Positions 8,073-17,793 of a stretch of 51,728 nt of DNA are shown here, one piece after another (positions within the stretch are counted from its first letter, which is position 1; each line of letters starts with the position of its first letter). Under the pieces are notes generated by a model, which did not search any database, was not told the origin of the DNA, and saw nothing but the letters and a program-made list of their open reading frames with translations. Position numbers and translations under genes: made by a program. The stretch covers positions 1 through 51,728 of the forward strand of contig CAJVYU010000005.1 in assembly GCA_913009735.1 (NCBI GenBank). Direction: 5' to 3'. The DNA comes from an uncultured Fidelibacterota bacterium (lineage in GTDB: Bacteria; Fidelibacterota; Marinisomatia; Marinisomatales; TCS55).

Positions 8073-10970
8073 TTAGAAATAAACGGATATTCCTGCGTTG
8101 AAGTATCTTGGTGATCCAAGGAATACTTCTGCTCTTTCGGCAGAGTGACGATTAGTGTCATTTCCATCAATATCTTTGATTTTAAATCCGTTGTATTTAC
8201 TCTGATCAGTTGCATCCTGCACATAAACATCATCAAGCGCATTGAAGATATGGGCAAAGGCTTGAAGATTTATGCCGCCAATAGTTGGCAGGTCGTATGT
8301 AAGATGTACATCCATTTTTGAATAATCAGGAGCTTTCCAAACTTGTGCCCTATCCGGCACATCCGTCGGATCCGTTGAATCATATTCTCGAGCATCGGGG
8401 CTCCAGTCTGAATAGTTGTTCTTATACATATTGAATAAGACCTGTGCTTTCAATCCTGATATTGGAGTAAGAGTCGCACCTACAACATAAGCGGTTTGCG
8501 GCATATCACCCACAGACAAACCATTTAAAGCATAGTCATATGTCGTTGTGGTTTGTCCAATTACTTGTCCTTCTTCATTAAACAAGTCTTCCTGATAATT
8601 TCCTGAAGCATCACCGTCAAATTTCCAATCTCCAAGACTGATTGAAGCATCGAGACGCAGCATAGCCATTAACTGTGCAGAAACCTCAACCTCAATACCA
8701 CTATGATTTTGGTTAACACCTGTTAGGAAGATAACATCAGTGTCACCACTGGATCCCTGACCTGATGAAACTGCTTTCGTGAGGTTTCGGTCTATCCAAT
8801 CCGTATTGTAATAATTTGCTTTTACACCAACAATACCTGTATTGAAATTCACACCAGCTTCATAGCTTTGGAATTTTTCGTTTGCAGGATCTGACGCAAC
8901 TGTACCATCAAAATAAATGACATTATCCATGATGGGCGGTTTCTCAACCACGCCAAAGTTGGCAAATACGCTCAGGTTGTCACTAACGTCAAACATGGCG
9001 CCACCTTTGAATTGAGTGGCTGAAATGGGATCGGCTACGATTTTTTTATTAGCAACGGTGAAGTGATCCTGATAAGAGTAGGAAATGGATGACCATCCAA
9101 CCATACCATAGGCTGATAATGGCCCAGCGGAATAGTTGCCTTGTGCAAAAAATCCGATCCAATCAACAGTGGTTTCATTCCAATAAGCAATGATATCACC
9201 TAGGCCAACCTTTTTTCCACTTGAAAAATTATCATCGGCATAGTCCATGTAATATTTGCCACCCATAAGATCACGTACCTCTCGGGCATGCTCGATACCG
9301 GCTGAACGCCAATCGAGCCCAACCTGCAGTTTCAAGGCATCGCTCATATCAAGATTAAGCTTGGAAATGACCCCAATCGTATTTTGACGATTAATGCTGT
9401 TTCTTAAGATTCCTAGCGATTGTTGGTCCGCTTTAGTATAAGGGATATAATACTTATTGCCCTCATCATCATATTTTTTAATTCCTGTATCAACCCAAAA
9501 ATCACCAGCATCTGCCTGATTCATTGCAATAGTGGCGTTCCAATCTCTGGTCCAAGGTGATGGCCCATAGTAAAAAGCCCATCCACCTTCTTGACTTATG
9601 TAGTCATTAGCATCTTTAGTGGGTATTACACCATATGTACCGGTACCACCACCGGAACCACCTGACCAGTAAAGAACCGTAGACAATCTCATTTTATCAT
9701 TTATGGTTAAGAAATGGTTAAGGTTTACCAATGGTTTATGAAAGAAGTTTTCTCTTTCATTCAGATAATTATTATTATAACGGGCAAGTGTACGCTTACC
9801 ATACATATACCAATATTGTTTACCTGTATATGATGAACTGATCGGTGACCAGTTTTGGTTGAAATATCGCCCGGCAACTGAACCGTCGTCCTTTGAGAAT
9901 TTTGAAGAATATTCTTCCCAATCACTCTTTCCATCTTCATCGGTATCTTTTGCCTCCATTGCTGATTTCCCTACAACTTCTGCGGCAAAATCCTTGTCAT
10001 AAGCATAAATATTTTGCTTATAGAGATTTTGTCCGTGGCGTTGTGGAGCACCAATGGCATAAAGCTCAAAACGATTGGATTGATTCATGGCGAAGCTGGC
10101 GCCAAAATAATAGGCCCAGGAATCGGTCCATGTTTTATCAATGAAACCGTCACCTGTTTTACGAACAATCGTTGCACTGAAAGCAAATTTATCAGCAATA
10201 AGACCCGTATTGTAATTCAATGTGGATTTAAGGAACCCGCCAGAACCGATTTCCTGTTTGAATCTTCCACCGGTGGAGAGGGCCGTTGGATCAGTAATGA
10301 TATTCATGGTTCCGCCAACGGAGGGGGTCGCCAGGTTCACAGCACTCAATCCGCGCTGCATCTGGATAGAGGATGTTGCATCACCTACGCCATCCCAGTT
10401 GGACCAGTAAACCCAGCCGTTTTCCATATCATTTTGCGGTACACCGTTGATCATTACGGCAACGTTTCTTTGGTTAAAACCGCGGACATTGATACGTGCA
10501 TCCCCGGCACCGCCGCCTTGCTGTGTGGCGTATACACTGGGAGTCATGTTCAAGCTCATGGGAATATCCTGTGAACCCAGACGAAATTCCATATCTGCTT
10601 TTGTTACAGTTGTAAAAGCGACGGGTGTTTTTTCATCTGCACGAGAAGCTAATACTTCTAATGCGGATAGTCGGATCGCTGAAGCTTCCAGGTTAAAATT
10701 TACTGTAGCAGCAGCTGTGGCGCTCGCGCTGGTATATCCAATCATCGAGGCCGTTATGGTTGCGCCGGCAGGGACATTCGCTATGGAATAATTTCCATTG
10801 GCATCTGCGGCAGCTCCAAGGTCTGTTCCTTCTACAACCACATTTGCACCAGGTAATGCATTGCCGGTAGCAGCATCCGATACTGTACCGGAAACGGTCA
10901 TCTGGGCAAAGAGGGTTAGAGGAAGAAGAAAAGACACTAGGAACATGAATGAACGTTTATAACAATTCAT
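8073..10970 (-). CDS. TonB-dependent outer-membrane receptor
   Basis: A 965-residue protein with, in order, a signal peptide ending near LTLFAQ, a carboxypeptidase-regulatory-like domain (residues about 24-105, VSGTVSDAATGNALPGANV), a plug domain (about 115-235, with VRGFNQRNVAVMINGVPQND) and a long β-barrel ending in Phe (FNAGISVYF), the usual signal for barrel insertion. It would take up a large or scarce nutrient across the outer membrane using TonB energy. No SusD partner is adjacent, so it is not a standard SusCD pair, and the substrate cannot be told. An AAGGAG site 6 bases before the ATG supports the start. The shared terminator at 8021-8048 ends it. Confidence 0.92.
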   Translation of the reverse strand: MNCYKRSFMFLVSFLLPLTLFAQMTVSGTVSDAATGNALPGANVVVEGTDLGAAADANGNYSIANVPAGATITASMIGYTSASATAAATVNFNLEASAIRLSALEVLASRADEKTPVAFTTVTKADMEFRLGSQDIPMSLNMTPSVYATQQGGGAGDARINVRGFNQRNVAVMINGVPQNDMENGWVYWSNWDGVGDATSSIQMQRGLSAVNLATPSVGGTMNIITDPTALSTGGRFKQEIGSGGFLKSTLNYNTGLIADKFAFSATIVRKTGDGFIDKTWTDSWAYYFGASFAMNQSNRFELYAIGAPQRHGQNLYKQNIYAYDKDFAAEVVGKSAMEAKDTDEDGKSDWEEYSSKFSKDDGSVAGRYFNQNWSPISSSYTGKQYWYMYGKRTLARYNNNYLNERENFFHKPLVNLNHFLTINDKMRLSTVLYWSGGSGGGTGTYGVIPTKDANDYISQEGGWAFYYGPSPWTRDWNATIAMNQADAGDFWVDTGIKKYDDEGNKYYIPYTKADQQSLGILRNSINRQNTIGVISKLNLDMSDALKLQVGLDWRSAGIEHAREVRDLMGGKYYMDYADDNFSSGKKVGLGDIIAYWNETTVDWIGFFAQGNYSAGPLSAYGMVGWSSISYSYQDHFTVANKKIVADPISATQFKGGAMFDVSDNLSVFANFGVVEKPPIMDNVIYFDGTVASDPANEKFQSYEAGVNFNTGIVGVKANYYNTDWIDRNLTKAVSSGQGSSGDTDVIFLTGVNQNHSGIEVEVSAQLMAMLRLDASISLGDWKFDGDASGNYQEDLFNEEGQVIGQTTTTYDYALNGLSVGDMPQTAYVVGATLTPISGLKAQVLFNMYKNNYSDWSPDAREYDSTDPTDVPDRAQVWKAPDYSKMDVHLTYDLPTIGGINLQAFAHIFNALDDVYVQDATDQSKYNGFKIKDIDGNDTNRHSAERAEVFLGSPRYFNAGISVYF

Positions 10971-11501
10971 GTTGTACTCCTTGGTTGTTTGCGTAGTTTT
11001 TCAATGGTTTTGTTTTTTTCGGATTGGTAAGTGGCGTAAGATTATTCAACGTTGCACCGTGTGCCAATTACTATCCAATAATAAACGATTGAATTTCCAT
11101 GAAAATCGAACACTCAAGCAAGAGAAATTATATGATCTTTAATTAATATCATATCTGTCCAAAACGTTTGTAAAAATGAAATACTCACCCCGTCATTTAT
11201 GGTAGGGTCGACCGCTTAACACTTTCTTCGTTTTATCAATGAGAGAAAACTTCTCTATCACATCTTCAAATCATAAAAGGTTTTCTATCTTACGATAGTT
11301 TCTCCTCCGCTCGAGTCACCTTGCGGTTCTCCGCTATTTCCATATCTGAAAAACTTAATTGATTCTATTGATTCATTTTAGTTTTTTCCTTTTACTAAAA
11401 TTAGCATGGTTTATACATAGATTTTGCAAAGGATTCTATTAATAAAATAATTAAACTAAAGATTTAACTTATGCTTCACAAAAAGGTCTAAATAACTATT
11501 A
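10971..11501. other. Intergenic region between two TonB-dependent protein genes
   Basis: This 531-base gap holds both divergent promoters but no convincing gene. At 11153-11206 is a copy of the dispersed element (about 30 bases matching 38374-38403 at 29 of 30 positions, then the CCCCGTCATTTATGG motif). Small hairpins follow: AGAGAA/TTCTCT near 11242 and CTATC/GATAG near 11287. From 11345 on the sequence is very AT-rich, fitting a promoter for the forward gene. Confidence 0.5.
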
Positions 11502-13985
11502 ATGAAAAAAATTAAAATTATTTTAATTTTATTATCTATAGAATTACTGGCACCTATATCCCTATCTGGTCAGCGATATTCTCAAAATCAAATGCCCTCT
11601 ATCGGCATATTAATCGGATCTGTGGTGGATTCGATATCAAAAAAACCTATTGCTTACGCATCAATATCGCTGATCCGTATGAAAAATGATGAATTAGTTA
11701 CAGGTGGTGTTACCGATGAAACAGGACGATTTGAAATTAAAGAAATTCCTCTTGGTCGTTACTTTGTTTTTGTTGAATTCATCGGGTACAAAAAAACCGC
11801 AATATCTCCTGTAAATCTTTTCCCCGGCAAAGGCGGTAGTATTGAACAGGATTTAGGCAAGATTCTCTTGCAATTAACCACTATCCAAATGGAGGATGTA
11901 GATATAATAGGCGAACGGCCCCTATTTACCCACACTATAGATAAAAAAATATTTAATGTTGAAAAGAATACTCTGACTACTGGCGGAACAGCTCTTGATG
12001 CTCTTCAACAAATACCGGGTGTGGATGTTGATATGGATGGGAACATCAGCCTCCGAGGTAATGCCAATGTAAATGTTCTAATCGATGGAAAACCGTCCAG
12101 CCTGACCGGTTCAAGCCGGCAGGCGCTATTAGAGAACATTCTTGCCGACAACATCAGTGATATAGAAGTCATAACCAACCCAAGCGCCAAATATGACCCG
12201 GATGGTATGGCAGGTATTATTAACATTGTCCTAAAAGAAAACCGCCTAGCAGGTCTAAATGGGAATATATCCATCGGATCCGATTTCATTGACAAACACA
12301 ATGGATCGGGACAATTAAATTTCCGGAATGAAAAAGTGAATATTTTCGCAAACCTGGGAACCCGCCTAAATATAAGAGATCAGCAAGGAGATAATTACCA
12401 GGAAATGCTCATTAATCAAATCTCTTCTATTTTGGATCAAAACACCGATGGAGAACGAGGAAGAAATAATGTTTTTATCAAGTCCGGTATCGAATATTTT
12501 CTGAATCGTACAAATACCTTTTCTCTTGATGCTACCTATACTGTTGGCGATAGATCACGGATACGTGATATTGTTTCAAATCAATCATTAGGTGCATTAG
12601 AATCCGAATTTTTACGCACAACAGATAGTGGCAGCGATCGCAAGGGAAAGGATCTGACGTTGTCGTACGATCGTAAATTTCCCGACCCAAAAAAGAAATT
12701 CAGTTTCATGGCTAACCATTCGGTGAATGATGATAAAAACGATACTGATTATGGGATGGAACTTCTTTCAGGAAGTAGTGAATTCGTTGATTTAAATTCC
12801 CAAAATACAGATCGGAATCGAACGAACAATACAACAAATATCCAGGCAGATTATGTTCATCCATTCGGTAATGGATATAAAATCGAAACGGGGTATAAGG
12901 GAACGCTCCGTTCCATTGATGACAATTACTGGTCTCAATCAATAAATAATTTAGGAGAATGGAGCATTGACGATTCTCTGAATAATTATTTCATATATCA
13001 CGAGAATATTCAAGCTGTTTATACACAGTTTTCTGGTCAGAAGGGACTTTTGCAATACCAGCTTGGTTCTCGAATAGAACATGTCAGTACAATTTCTGAA
13101 TTGAAAATAACGAATGAAAAATTTGAAAATCCCTATGCAAGTGTTTTTCCCAGCGGATCCATTTCATTCGGGCCACCCAAATCCTTTCAAATTCAGGCAA
13201 GTTACAGTCGGCGGATTAACCGGCCTTCATTTCGTAGGCTTAATCCTTTTGCCAGCTACTCAGACAGACTAAATATTCGGAAAGGAAATCCATTCCTGAA
13301 ACCGGAATACATTGACGTGATGGAACTGAACATATCCAGGTTTAATCGTGGAAAGACGATAACAGCAGGGATATTTTTCCGTAGAACTACTGATAAGATC
13401 AGACATCATACTTACGTGCAAGACGATGGTATTTCTGTGACCACGTATGAAAACATTGATAATACTCGAACATATGGGGCTGAACTGATCCTGTCAGGTG
13501 TGGTGGTTCCAAAAATTCGAGTGACTATCAGCGGAAATGCATTTCACGATGAATATGATGCTTCCAACATCTTGAATGATTATAATCCTTCATCAACCGG
13601 CTTCTCCACACGTATGACGATTATGTGGTCTATTACACCCACAACCGAACTCTCTGCATTCAGCTTTTATCGAGGCCCCAGGGATATTCCTATCGGAAGG
13701 ATTCAGAGTATGTCCTTTTCCAACATATCCATTAAAAAGAAGTTCATAGACAATCGATTCAGCATCTCCTTGAGGGTCAATGATCCATTTAATACCATGG
13801 GGTTCAGAATTAATGTGTCTGGTGAGGATTGGAAAAGGGAAAGCTCTTGGAAATGGGAAAGCCGATATATGACCTTAAATCTTGAATACAATTTCGGGAA
13901 GATGGAAGAAAGGAAGTGGAACCGGCGAGAGAGATCGCGGGAGATAAATGGCGATGACAATATGGATGATATGGGGGTTGGGTAA
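11502..13985 (+). CDS. Outer-membrane β-barrel receptor, TonB-dependent type
   Basis: An 827-residue protein: signal peptide (KKIKIILILLSIELLAPISLSGQ), carboxypeptidase-regulatory-like domain (residues about 35-125, IGSVVDSISKKPIAYASISL), plug domain with TTGGTALDALQQIPGVDVD and VLIDGKPSSLTGSSRQ (about 140-245), and a barrel to the end. This is the layout of the outer-membrane β-barrel family (OMP_b-brl_3) common in Bacteroidota. After the final strand there is a basic, then acidic polar tail (ERKWNRRERSREINGDDNMDD), which is unusual because barrels normally end on an aromatic residue. It diverges from the other receptor gene, but a shared substrate cannot be claimed. Confidence 0.88.
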   Translation: MKKIKIILILLSIELLAPISLSGQRYSQNQMPSIGILIGSVVDSISKKPIAYASISLIRMKNDELVTGGVTDETGRFEIKEIPLGRYFVFVEFIGYKKTAISPVNLFPGKGGSIEQDLGKILLQLTTIQMEDVDIIGERPLFTHTIDKKIFNVEKNTLTTGGTALDALQQIPGVDVDMDGNISLRGNANVNVLIDGKPSSLTGSSRQALLENILADNISDIEVITNPSAKYDPDGMAGIINIVLKENRLAGLNGNISIGSDFIDKHNGSGQLNFRNEKVNIFANLGTRLNIRDQQGDNYQEMLINQISSILDQNTDGERGRNNVFIKSGIEYFLNRTNTFSLDATYTVGDRSRIRDIVSNQSLGALESEFLRTTDSGSDRKGKDLTLSYDRKFPDPKKKFSFMANHSVNDDKNDTDYGMELLSGSSEFVDLNSQNTDRNRTNNTTNIQADYVHPFGNGYKIETGYKGTLRSIDDNYWSQSINNLGEWSIDDSLNNYFIYHENIQAVYTQFSGQKGLLQYQLGSRIEHVSTISELKITNEKFENPYASVFPSGSISFGPPKSFQIQASYSRRINRPSFRRLNPFASYSDRLNIRKGNPFLKPEYIDVMELNISRFNRGKTITAGIFFRRTTDKIRHHTYVQDDGISVTTYENIDNTRTYGAELILSGVVVPKIRVTISGNAFHDEYDASNILNDYNPSSTGFSTRMTIMWSITPTTELSAFSFYRGPRDIPIGRIQSMSFSNISIKKKFIDNRFSISLRVNDPFNTMGFRINVSGEDWKRESSWKWESRYMTLNLEYNFGKMEERKWNRRERSREINGDDNMDDMGVG

Positions 13986-14082
13986 TACAAGAAATACATG
14001 ATACCTTTACGAAAGTCTTTTTCAGTCACTGTAAATTATCCTTTAAAAAGAATGGCAAAATGATTCATCCAATTCAAATGAT

Positions 14083-14244
14083 TCAATGATTAATTTTATT
14101 AAATAGTTGGTTTATTTTTTCATTGACTGTTACTACAACAGCTTCATTACAATTATCACACCTCGCAAACCAAACGCTTACAGGTTTTTCTACTTCAATT
14201 TGTGAATCGCAATTGGAACATGAAATTATTGCTATTTTTTTCAT
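14083..14244 (-). CDS. Small zinc-ribbon-like protein
   Basis: A 53-residue frame with two CxxC knuckles, Cys9-Ser-Asn-Cys12 and Cys29-Asp-Asn-Cys32, a spacing typical of a treble-clef or rubredoxin-like zinc ribbon. The N-terminus KKIAIISCSNC could be a short β-strand before the first knuckle. No good ribosome site is visible, and it lies just downstream, in genome order, of tRNA-Val. The spaced Cys pairs make chance unlikely, but no family is recognised. Confidence 0.5.
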   Translation of the reverse strand: MKKIAIISCSNCDSQIEVEKPVSVWFARCDNCNEAVVVTVNEKINQLFNKINH

Positions 14245-14316
14245 CGGGATAAATTATTTATTAGGAGTTCTTCAATTTTCCCGGAAGTTTTTCAATCTGT
14301 GGGCGATGAGGGATTT

Positions 14317-14347
14317 CCCGCCTACACTTCATTACGGCGGACAGGGA
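14317..14347. repeat. Dispersed short repeat (GCCTACA...GGCGGACAGG type)
   Basis: The sequence CCGCCTACACTTCATTACGG followed by CGGACAGGG resembles CCGCCTACATTTCAGTTCCGG followed by CGGACAGGC at about 38669-38700. The two are unlinked intergenic copies. Confidence 0.4.
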
Positions 14348-14366
14348 ACCCCCAAGTGCGCCTAAG

Positions 14367-14440
14367 TGGGCGATACTGGACTTGAACCAGTGACTTCTAC
14401 CATGTGAAGATAGCACTCTAACCAACTGAGCTAATCGCCC
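14367..14440 (-). tRNA. tRNA-Val (anticodon CAC)
   Basis: The reverse strand folds as a full cloverleaf: acceptor GGGCGAT/ATCGCCC, D stem GCTC/GAGT, anticodon stem CTATC/GGTAG around the loop TTCACAT, and T stem ACTGG/CCAGT around TTCAAGT. The anticodon CAC (14404-14406 on the forward strand) reads GUG valine codons. The discriminator is A at 14367 and the CCA end is not encoded. Confidence 0.95.
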
Positions 14441-14508
14441 GAAAATTCTTTTATTGAATTGTCAATGAGGGGCAAATTTACCCGCCTAAAAAAAGCATTC
14501 CAAGAAAC

Positions 14509-14829
14509 ATGAACAATAATCTGATTCAAATTAATCATACAGAAGTCGTAAATGATTTATTGTTAATTCAATGGTCGGATAAAACAGATTCAGCTATTCC
14601 ATTAACTTTGCTTCGCAATAATTGCCCTTGTGCTGTTTGTGCCGGTGAAAAAGATGCTCTCGGAAATATTTATGTTGGTCCGCCACAACAAATGATGCAA
14701 CAAAGCTATCAGCTGCGAAAGCTGCAACCTGTGGGCTATTATGGTTTGCGCCCTTTTTGGGCTGATGGGCACGCAACGGGTATTTATACCGTTGAACTTT
14801 TAAAAAAACTAGCTGCAGAAAATTTATAA
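14509..14829 (+). CDS. DUF971 family protein
   Basis: A 106-residue protein with the compact DUF971 fold, also found as the N-terminal domain of γ-butyrobetaine hydroxylase. Signature segments are LLIQWSDKTDSAIPLTLLRNNCPCAVC (residues about 18-44) and the C-terminal YGLRPFWADGHATGIYTVELL. The CxCxxC cluster and the His are conserved metal-binding candidates. Stand-alone members are often next to iron-sulfur genes, and here the FetAB-like iron exporter begins 7 bases after its stop, so an iron-related role is plausible but inferred. Confidence 0.85.
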   Translation: MNNNLIQINHTEVVNDLLLIQWSDKTDSAIPLTLLRNNCPCAVCAGEKDALGNIYVGPPQQMMQQSYQLRKLQPVGYYGLRPFWADGHATGIYTVELLKKLAAENL

Positions 14830-14836
14830 AATCAAC

Positions 14837-15562
14837 TTGTCAAACCAACCAACATTTCAAATGACTAATGTCGCCAAGTCAATTGGCGGAAAACAAATAC
14901 TTTGTAATATAAACCTTGAAATTTTCCCTGGTGAATTTTTCTGCATAGCCGGTCCTTCCGGCAGCGGAAAAACATCCTTGCTACGCTTATTAAACGGACT
15001 GGAGTCATTTGATATTGGGGATATTTATTATAAAGGGCAGTCTATACAAAATAGTGATATTCAAAAATTGCGGGAAGAAGTGGGAATGGTATTTCAAAAT
15101 CCGGCTATCTTTGCAGAAACAGTCAAAGAGAATCTCATTATCAGAAAACAGTGGGATAAATTATTTTTCGTAGACGAAAATGATTTATTTGAAATACTTG
15201 AAATGGTTGAATTGCCCCAACACTTATTAGCATTGGATGCTCGTTCCTTATCAGGAGGAGAAAAACAGCGCCTTGCTTTAGCGCGAACATTGTTGAATAA
15301 ACCAAGCGTGCTGTTATTAGATGAACCTACAGCCAACCTGGATCCGCGGTTAGGGGATCAGATATTGAATACGATTAATCAACTACGCCATCAAATGAAT
15401 GTTACCATTATTATGGTTAGTCATCATATTCATCAAGCGTCCAAATATGCGACGAAAGCTGCATTTTTGATTGAAGGGACTATTACTGAAACAGGTCCCA
15501 TTAGTATTTTAACAAACCCGGTTACAGAAGCAGCTAATCTGTTTTTAAAGGAAGAAGATTAG
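14837..15562 (+). CDS. fetA: ABC transporter ATP-binding protein, FetA-like
   Basis: A 241-residue ABC ATPase with Walker A GPSGSGKTS (residues about 35-43), Q-loop FQNPAIF, signature LSGGEKQR, Walker B VLLLDEPT and the switch His in VSHH. Together with the UPF0014-type permease encoded directly after it, it forms a FetAB-type exporter; E. coli FetAB is described as exporting iron and protecting against oxidative stress. The frame opens at TTG 14837, 7 bases after the DUF971 stop. An ATG at 14861 is a possible alternative, but it would remove the first β-strand residues. The stop overlaps the fetB start. Confidence 0.85.
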   Translation: MSNQPTFQMTNVAKSIGGKQILCNINLEIFPGEFFCIAGPSGSGKTSLLRLLNGLESFDIGDIYYKGQSIQNSDIQKLREEVGMVFQNPAIFAETVKENLIIRKQWDKLFFVDENDLFEILEMVELPQHLLALDARSLSGGEKQRLALARTLLNKPSVLLLDEPTANLDPRLGDQILNTINQLRHQMNVTIIMVSHHIHQASKYATKAAFLIEGTITETGPISILTNPVTEAANLFLKEED

Positions 15563-16365
15563 TGGAACAATCCTTTTATATTATTTCCTGGACAGACGTA
15601 TTCGTTTCGCTGGTGTTAGTTGCATTGTGCCTGTTCCTGATTAAATGGTGGCGTATCGGATTGGAAAAAACGATCTTAATCGGAACAATCCGCTCATTTA
15701 TTCAACTATCTATCATGGGGTACGTGCTCACATTTTTCTTTGGTCTGGATCACTGGATTTTTATGGTTTGCCTGATCATCATTATGATACTCATCGCCAG
15801 CTTTGAAGCTAATCGACGCCTGGATGTCCCGATTAAAGGTTATTTTATGATGAACGTTTTCAGCATGAGTATAACTGTTTTCATAGTCCTGGGTACAATT
15901 CTACAGTTTATTTTAGATTTAAAACCGTGGTTTTATCCCTACGCGATGATTCCAATTGCAGGTATGATTATTGGAAATGGATTGAATTCGTCGACACTGA
16001 CCACAAACCGATTTATAGGGGAACTTGCACATCGCGAGGATGAAATTGATACTTTGCTTTCATTGGGAGCGTCGCCGCGAGCTGCCGTTGATACATCCAT
16101 ACGGGAAGCCATTAGAGCAGCGTTGATTCCTAATATTAATGGATTAATGCTGGTAGGGTTGGTACAACTCCCGGGAGTTATGACCGGTCAGATTATAGCG
16201 GGCGTTGATCCGTTGATAGCGGTTCGATATCAAATTATGATTATGTATATGTGGCTTACGACAGCTACTTTGGCAAATGTATTAATCCAGGGAATGGTGT
16301 ATAAACATTTTTTTACATCTAAAATGCAGTTAAGAAAGGAATTGTTTAGAGTAAATAATTTGTAA
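15562..16365 (+). CDS. fetB: ABC exporter permease, FetB-like (UPF0014)
   Basis: A 267-residue membrane protein with about seven hydrophobic segments and the family hallmarks RLDVP, MIIGNGLNSSTLTTNRF, EIDTLLSLGASPRAA and LVQLPGVMTGQIIAGVDPL. These are the UPF0014/YbbM (FetB) motifs. The GTG start overlaps the fetA stop (TAGTG), with AAGGAAG upstream, so the two are coupled. It would form the membrane channel with FetA, exporting iron or another metal from the cytoplasm. Confidence 0.9.
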   Translation: MEQSFYIISWTDVFVSLVLVALCLFLIKWWRIGLEKTILIGTIRSFIQLSIMGYVLTFFFGLDHWIFMVCLIIIMILIASFEANRRLDVPIKGYFMMNVFSMSITVFIVLGTILQFILDLKPWFYPYAMIPIAGMIIGNGLNSSTLTTNRFIGELAHREDEIDTLLSLGASPRAAVDTSIREAIRAALIPNINGLMLVGLVQLPGVMTGQIIAGVDPLIAVRYQIMIMYMWLTTATLANVLIQGMVYKHFFTSKMQLRKELFRVNNL

Positions 16366-16438
16366 TACTTTGATCATTACTAAACAATTAACCTTTTTAT
16401 TTCAGATTTATCAACGAAAGAAACCGAAATATCTGTCA

Positions 16439-16831
16439 TTAGAGACAAGGGGCGTTATTCCCTTTTAGATAATCAATGGTTTGTGATATATGCTCTAATA
16501 CACCGGCTATGTTGGAGAAAATTTCATTATTGGTAAATCGAATAATATATAAATCATATTTTTCTAAATCTGCTGTCCGCTTTTGATCTTTTTTCTTTTG
16601 ATTAGTATCAAAATGATGTCCACCCTCTATTTCAATTACGAGTCCATATTCCATTGCAATAAAAGCCACAACATATGAGCCAATCGGATGTTGACGTCTA
16701 AAACGAGTCTCAAGTAACCGCTTCCGAATGAATTGCCATATCGACCCTTCTGCTGGCGTCATATTTTTTCTTAAAATTCTTGCCATTATTTTGATTTTTG
16801 GTCTTGGCGTTAGAAGGTGGTTATATTTCAA
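16439..16831 (-). CDS. DUF559 restriction-endonuclease-fold protein, key Asp missing
   Basis: A 130-residue protein of the DUF559 family (PD-(D/E)xK fold, related to very-short-patch-repair endonucleases). It has the typical LRKNMTPAEGSIWQFIRKR start, FRRQHPIGSYVV and LVIEIEGGHH. In the family the segment after the HPIG motif usually reads YIVDF.C; here it reads YVVAFIA, so the expected catalytic Asp is Ala, while the Glu of VIEIEGG is kept. The frame opens at TTG 16831, which gives the family's usual N-terminal length; ATG 16786 would cut it short. It lies beside a REP-type hairpin (16897-16914). A role as a nuclease is doubtful. Confidence 0.78.
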   Translation of the reverse strand: MKYNHLLTPRPKIKIMARILRKNMTPAEGSIWQFIRKRLLETRFRRQHPIGSYVVAFIAMEYGLVIEIEGGHHFDTNQKKKDQKRTADLEKYDLYIIRFTNNEIFSNIAGVLEHISQTIDYLKGNNAPCL

Positions 16832-16896
16832 TTATTTTTTACCCCTCCTTTAATTCCTCCCCGTAAAAGAAAGGAAAAGAAATATGAAATAATGTT

Positions 16897-16914
16897 CCTC
16901 CCCAAATGGGGAGG
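16897..16914. repeat. Perfect REP-like hairpin (CCTCCCC/GGGGAGG)
   Basis: CCTCCCC and GGGGAGG form a perfect 7-base stem with loop AAAT between the DUF559 gene and gpmA. The flanking GCCAGGTGGGGT is typical of dispersed intergenic repeats in this group. No second copy was seen in the window. Confidence 0.5.
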
Positions 16915-16942
16915 CCAGGTGGGGTATAATTATTGAAATAGA

Positions 16943-17692
16943 TTATTTCACTTTCCCCTGGGCAGCAACGGCTGCTGCCTTTTTAGCTATTTCTTCCTGA
17001 TCCCCGAGATAATAGTGTTTCAGCGGCTTCAGGTTTTCATTGAGTTCATAAACCAATGGGACACCTGTTGGTATGTTGAGCCCAACTATTTCTTCATCAG
17101 AAATTTTATCCAGGTATTTTACCAGTGCCCGAAGAGAATTTCCATGGGCAACAATTAATACTCTTTTACCGGATTTCACATCCGGCGCAATTTGATCAAA
17201 CCAATAGGGAAGAAACCTCTCAACGGTATCTTTTAAACATTCGGATGCCGGCAAATCTTCGGGATCTAAATCTTTATAGATTGAATCGAATCTTGGATGT
17301 CTATCATCGTTGATATCCAATTTGGGCGGGGGCGTTGTGTAGCTCCGACGCCAGATGAGTACTTGATCTTCTCCGTATTTTTCCGCTGTCTCGGCCTTGT
17401 TTAACCCTTGCAATGCTCCGTAATGACGTTCATTCAGTCGCCAATTATATATGACAGGGATATCTGTGATGCCCATTTCATTCAGGCAAATCTCCATGGT
17501 TTGAATGGCACGGGTAAGAACGGATGTATGAACAACATCAAATTCATACCCCTCTTTCTTAAGAGTTTTTCCTGATGATCGGGCTTCTTCTTCCCCCTTG
17601 GGTGTTAAACCCACATCTGTCCAGCCGGTAAAGCGGTTTTCCAGATTCCACAGGCTTTCCCCATGGCGTAATAAAACTAAATTAAACATCAT
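16943..17692 (-). CDS. gpmA: 2,3-bisphosphoglycerate-dependent phosphoglycerate mutase
   Basis: A 249-residue enzyme of the histidine phosphatase superfamily that interconverts 3- and 2-phosphoglycerate in glycolysis. The catalytic RHGES (His about residue 9), the substrate loop [27 protein letters not shown] with the catalytic Glu, and [10 protein letters not shown] with the second His are all present. The frame extends to TTG 17704, but the AAAGGA ribosome site overlaps that position, so ATG 17692 or 17689 is the real start. It lies near the GAPDH pair, as expected for central carbon metabolism, though not in one operon. Confidence 0.95.
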   Translation of the reverse strand: MMFNLVLLRHGESLWNLENRFTGWTDVGLTPKGEEEARSSGKTLKKEGYEFDVVHTSVLTRAIQTMEICLNEMGITDIPVIYNWRLNERHYGALQGLNKAETAEKYGEDQVLIWRRSYTTPPPKLDINDDRHPRFDSIYKDLDPEDLPASECLKDTVERFLPYWFDQIAPDVKSGKRVLIVAHGNSLRALVKYLDKISDEEIVGLNIPTGVPLVYELNENLKPLKHYYLGDQEEIAKKAAAVAAQGKVK

Positions 17693-17793
17693 GAATCCTT
17701 TCAATTTTTAGAATAATCATTGTTGGAAATTCACCTTTTCAGCAAAGGGATCAAAACATTACTGTAAATTTTATCGTACTAAACGGAGAATAA

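Noticed and set aside
10014-10574. Forward 186-codon frame inside the TonB receptor gene
   Set aside because: It is antisense to a well-supported receptor; composition is that of a shadow frame.
14123-14365. Forward 80-codon frame over the region before tRNA-Val
   Set aside because: It runs antisense to the zinc-ribbon frame and into a dispersed repeat; no family pattern.
17693-17704. TTG start for gpmA at 17704
   Set aside because: The AAAGGA ribosome site overlaps that codon and points to the ATG at 17692 or 17689.
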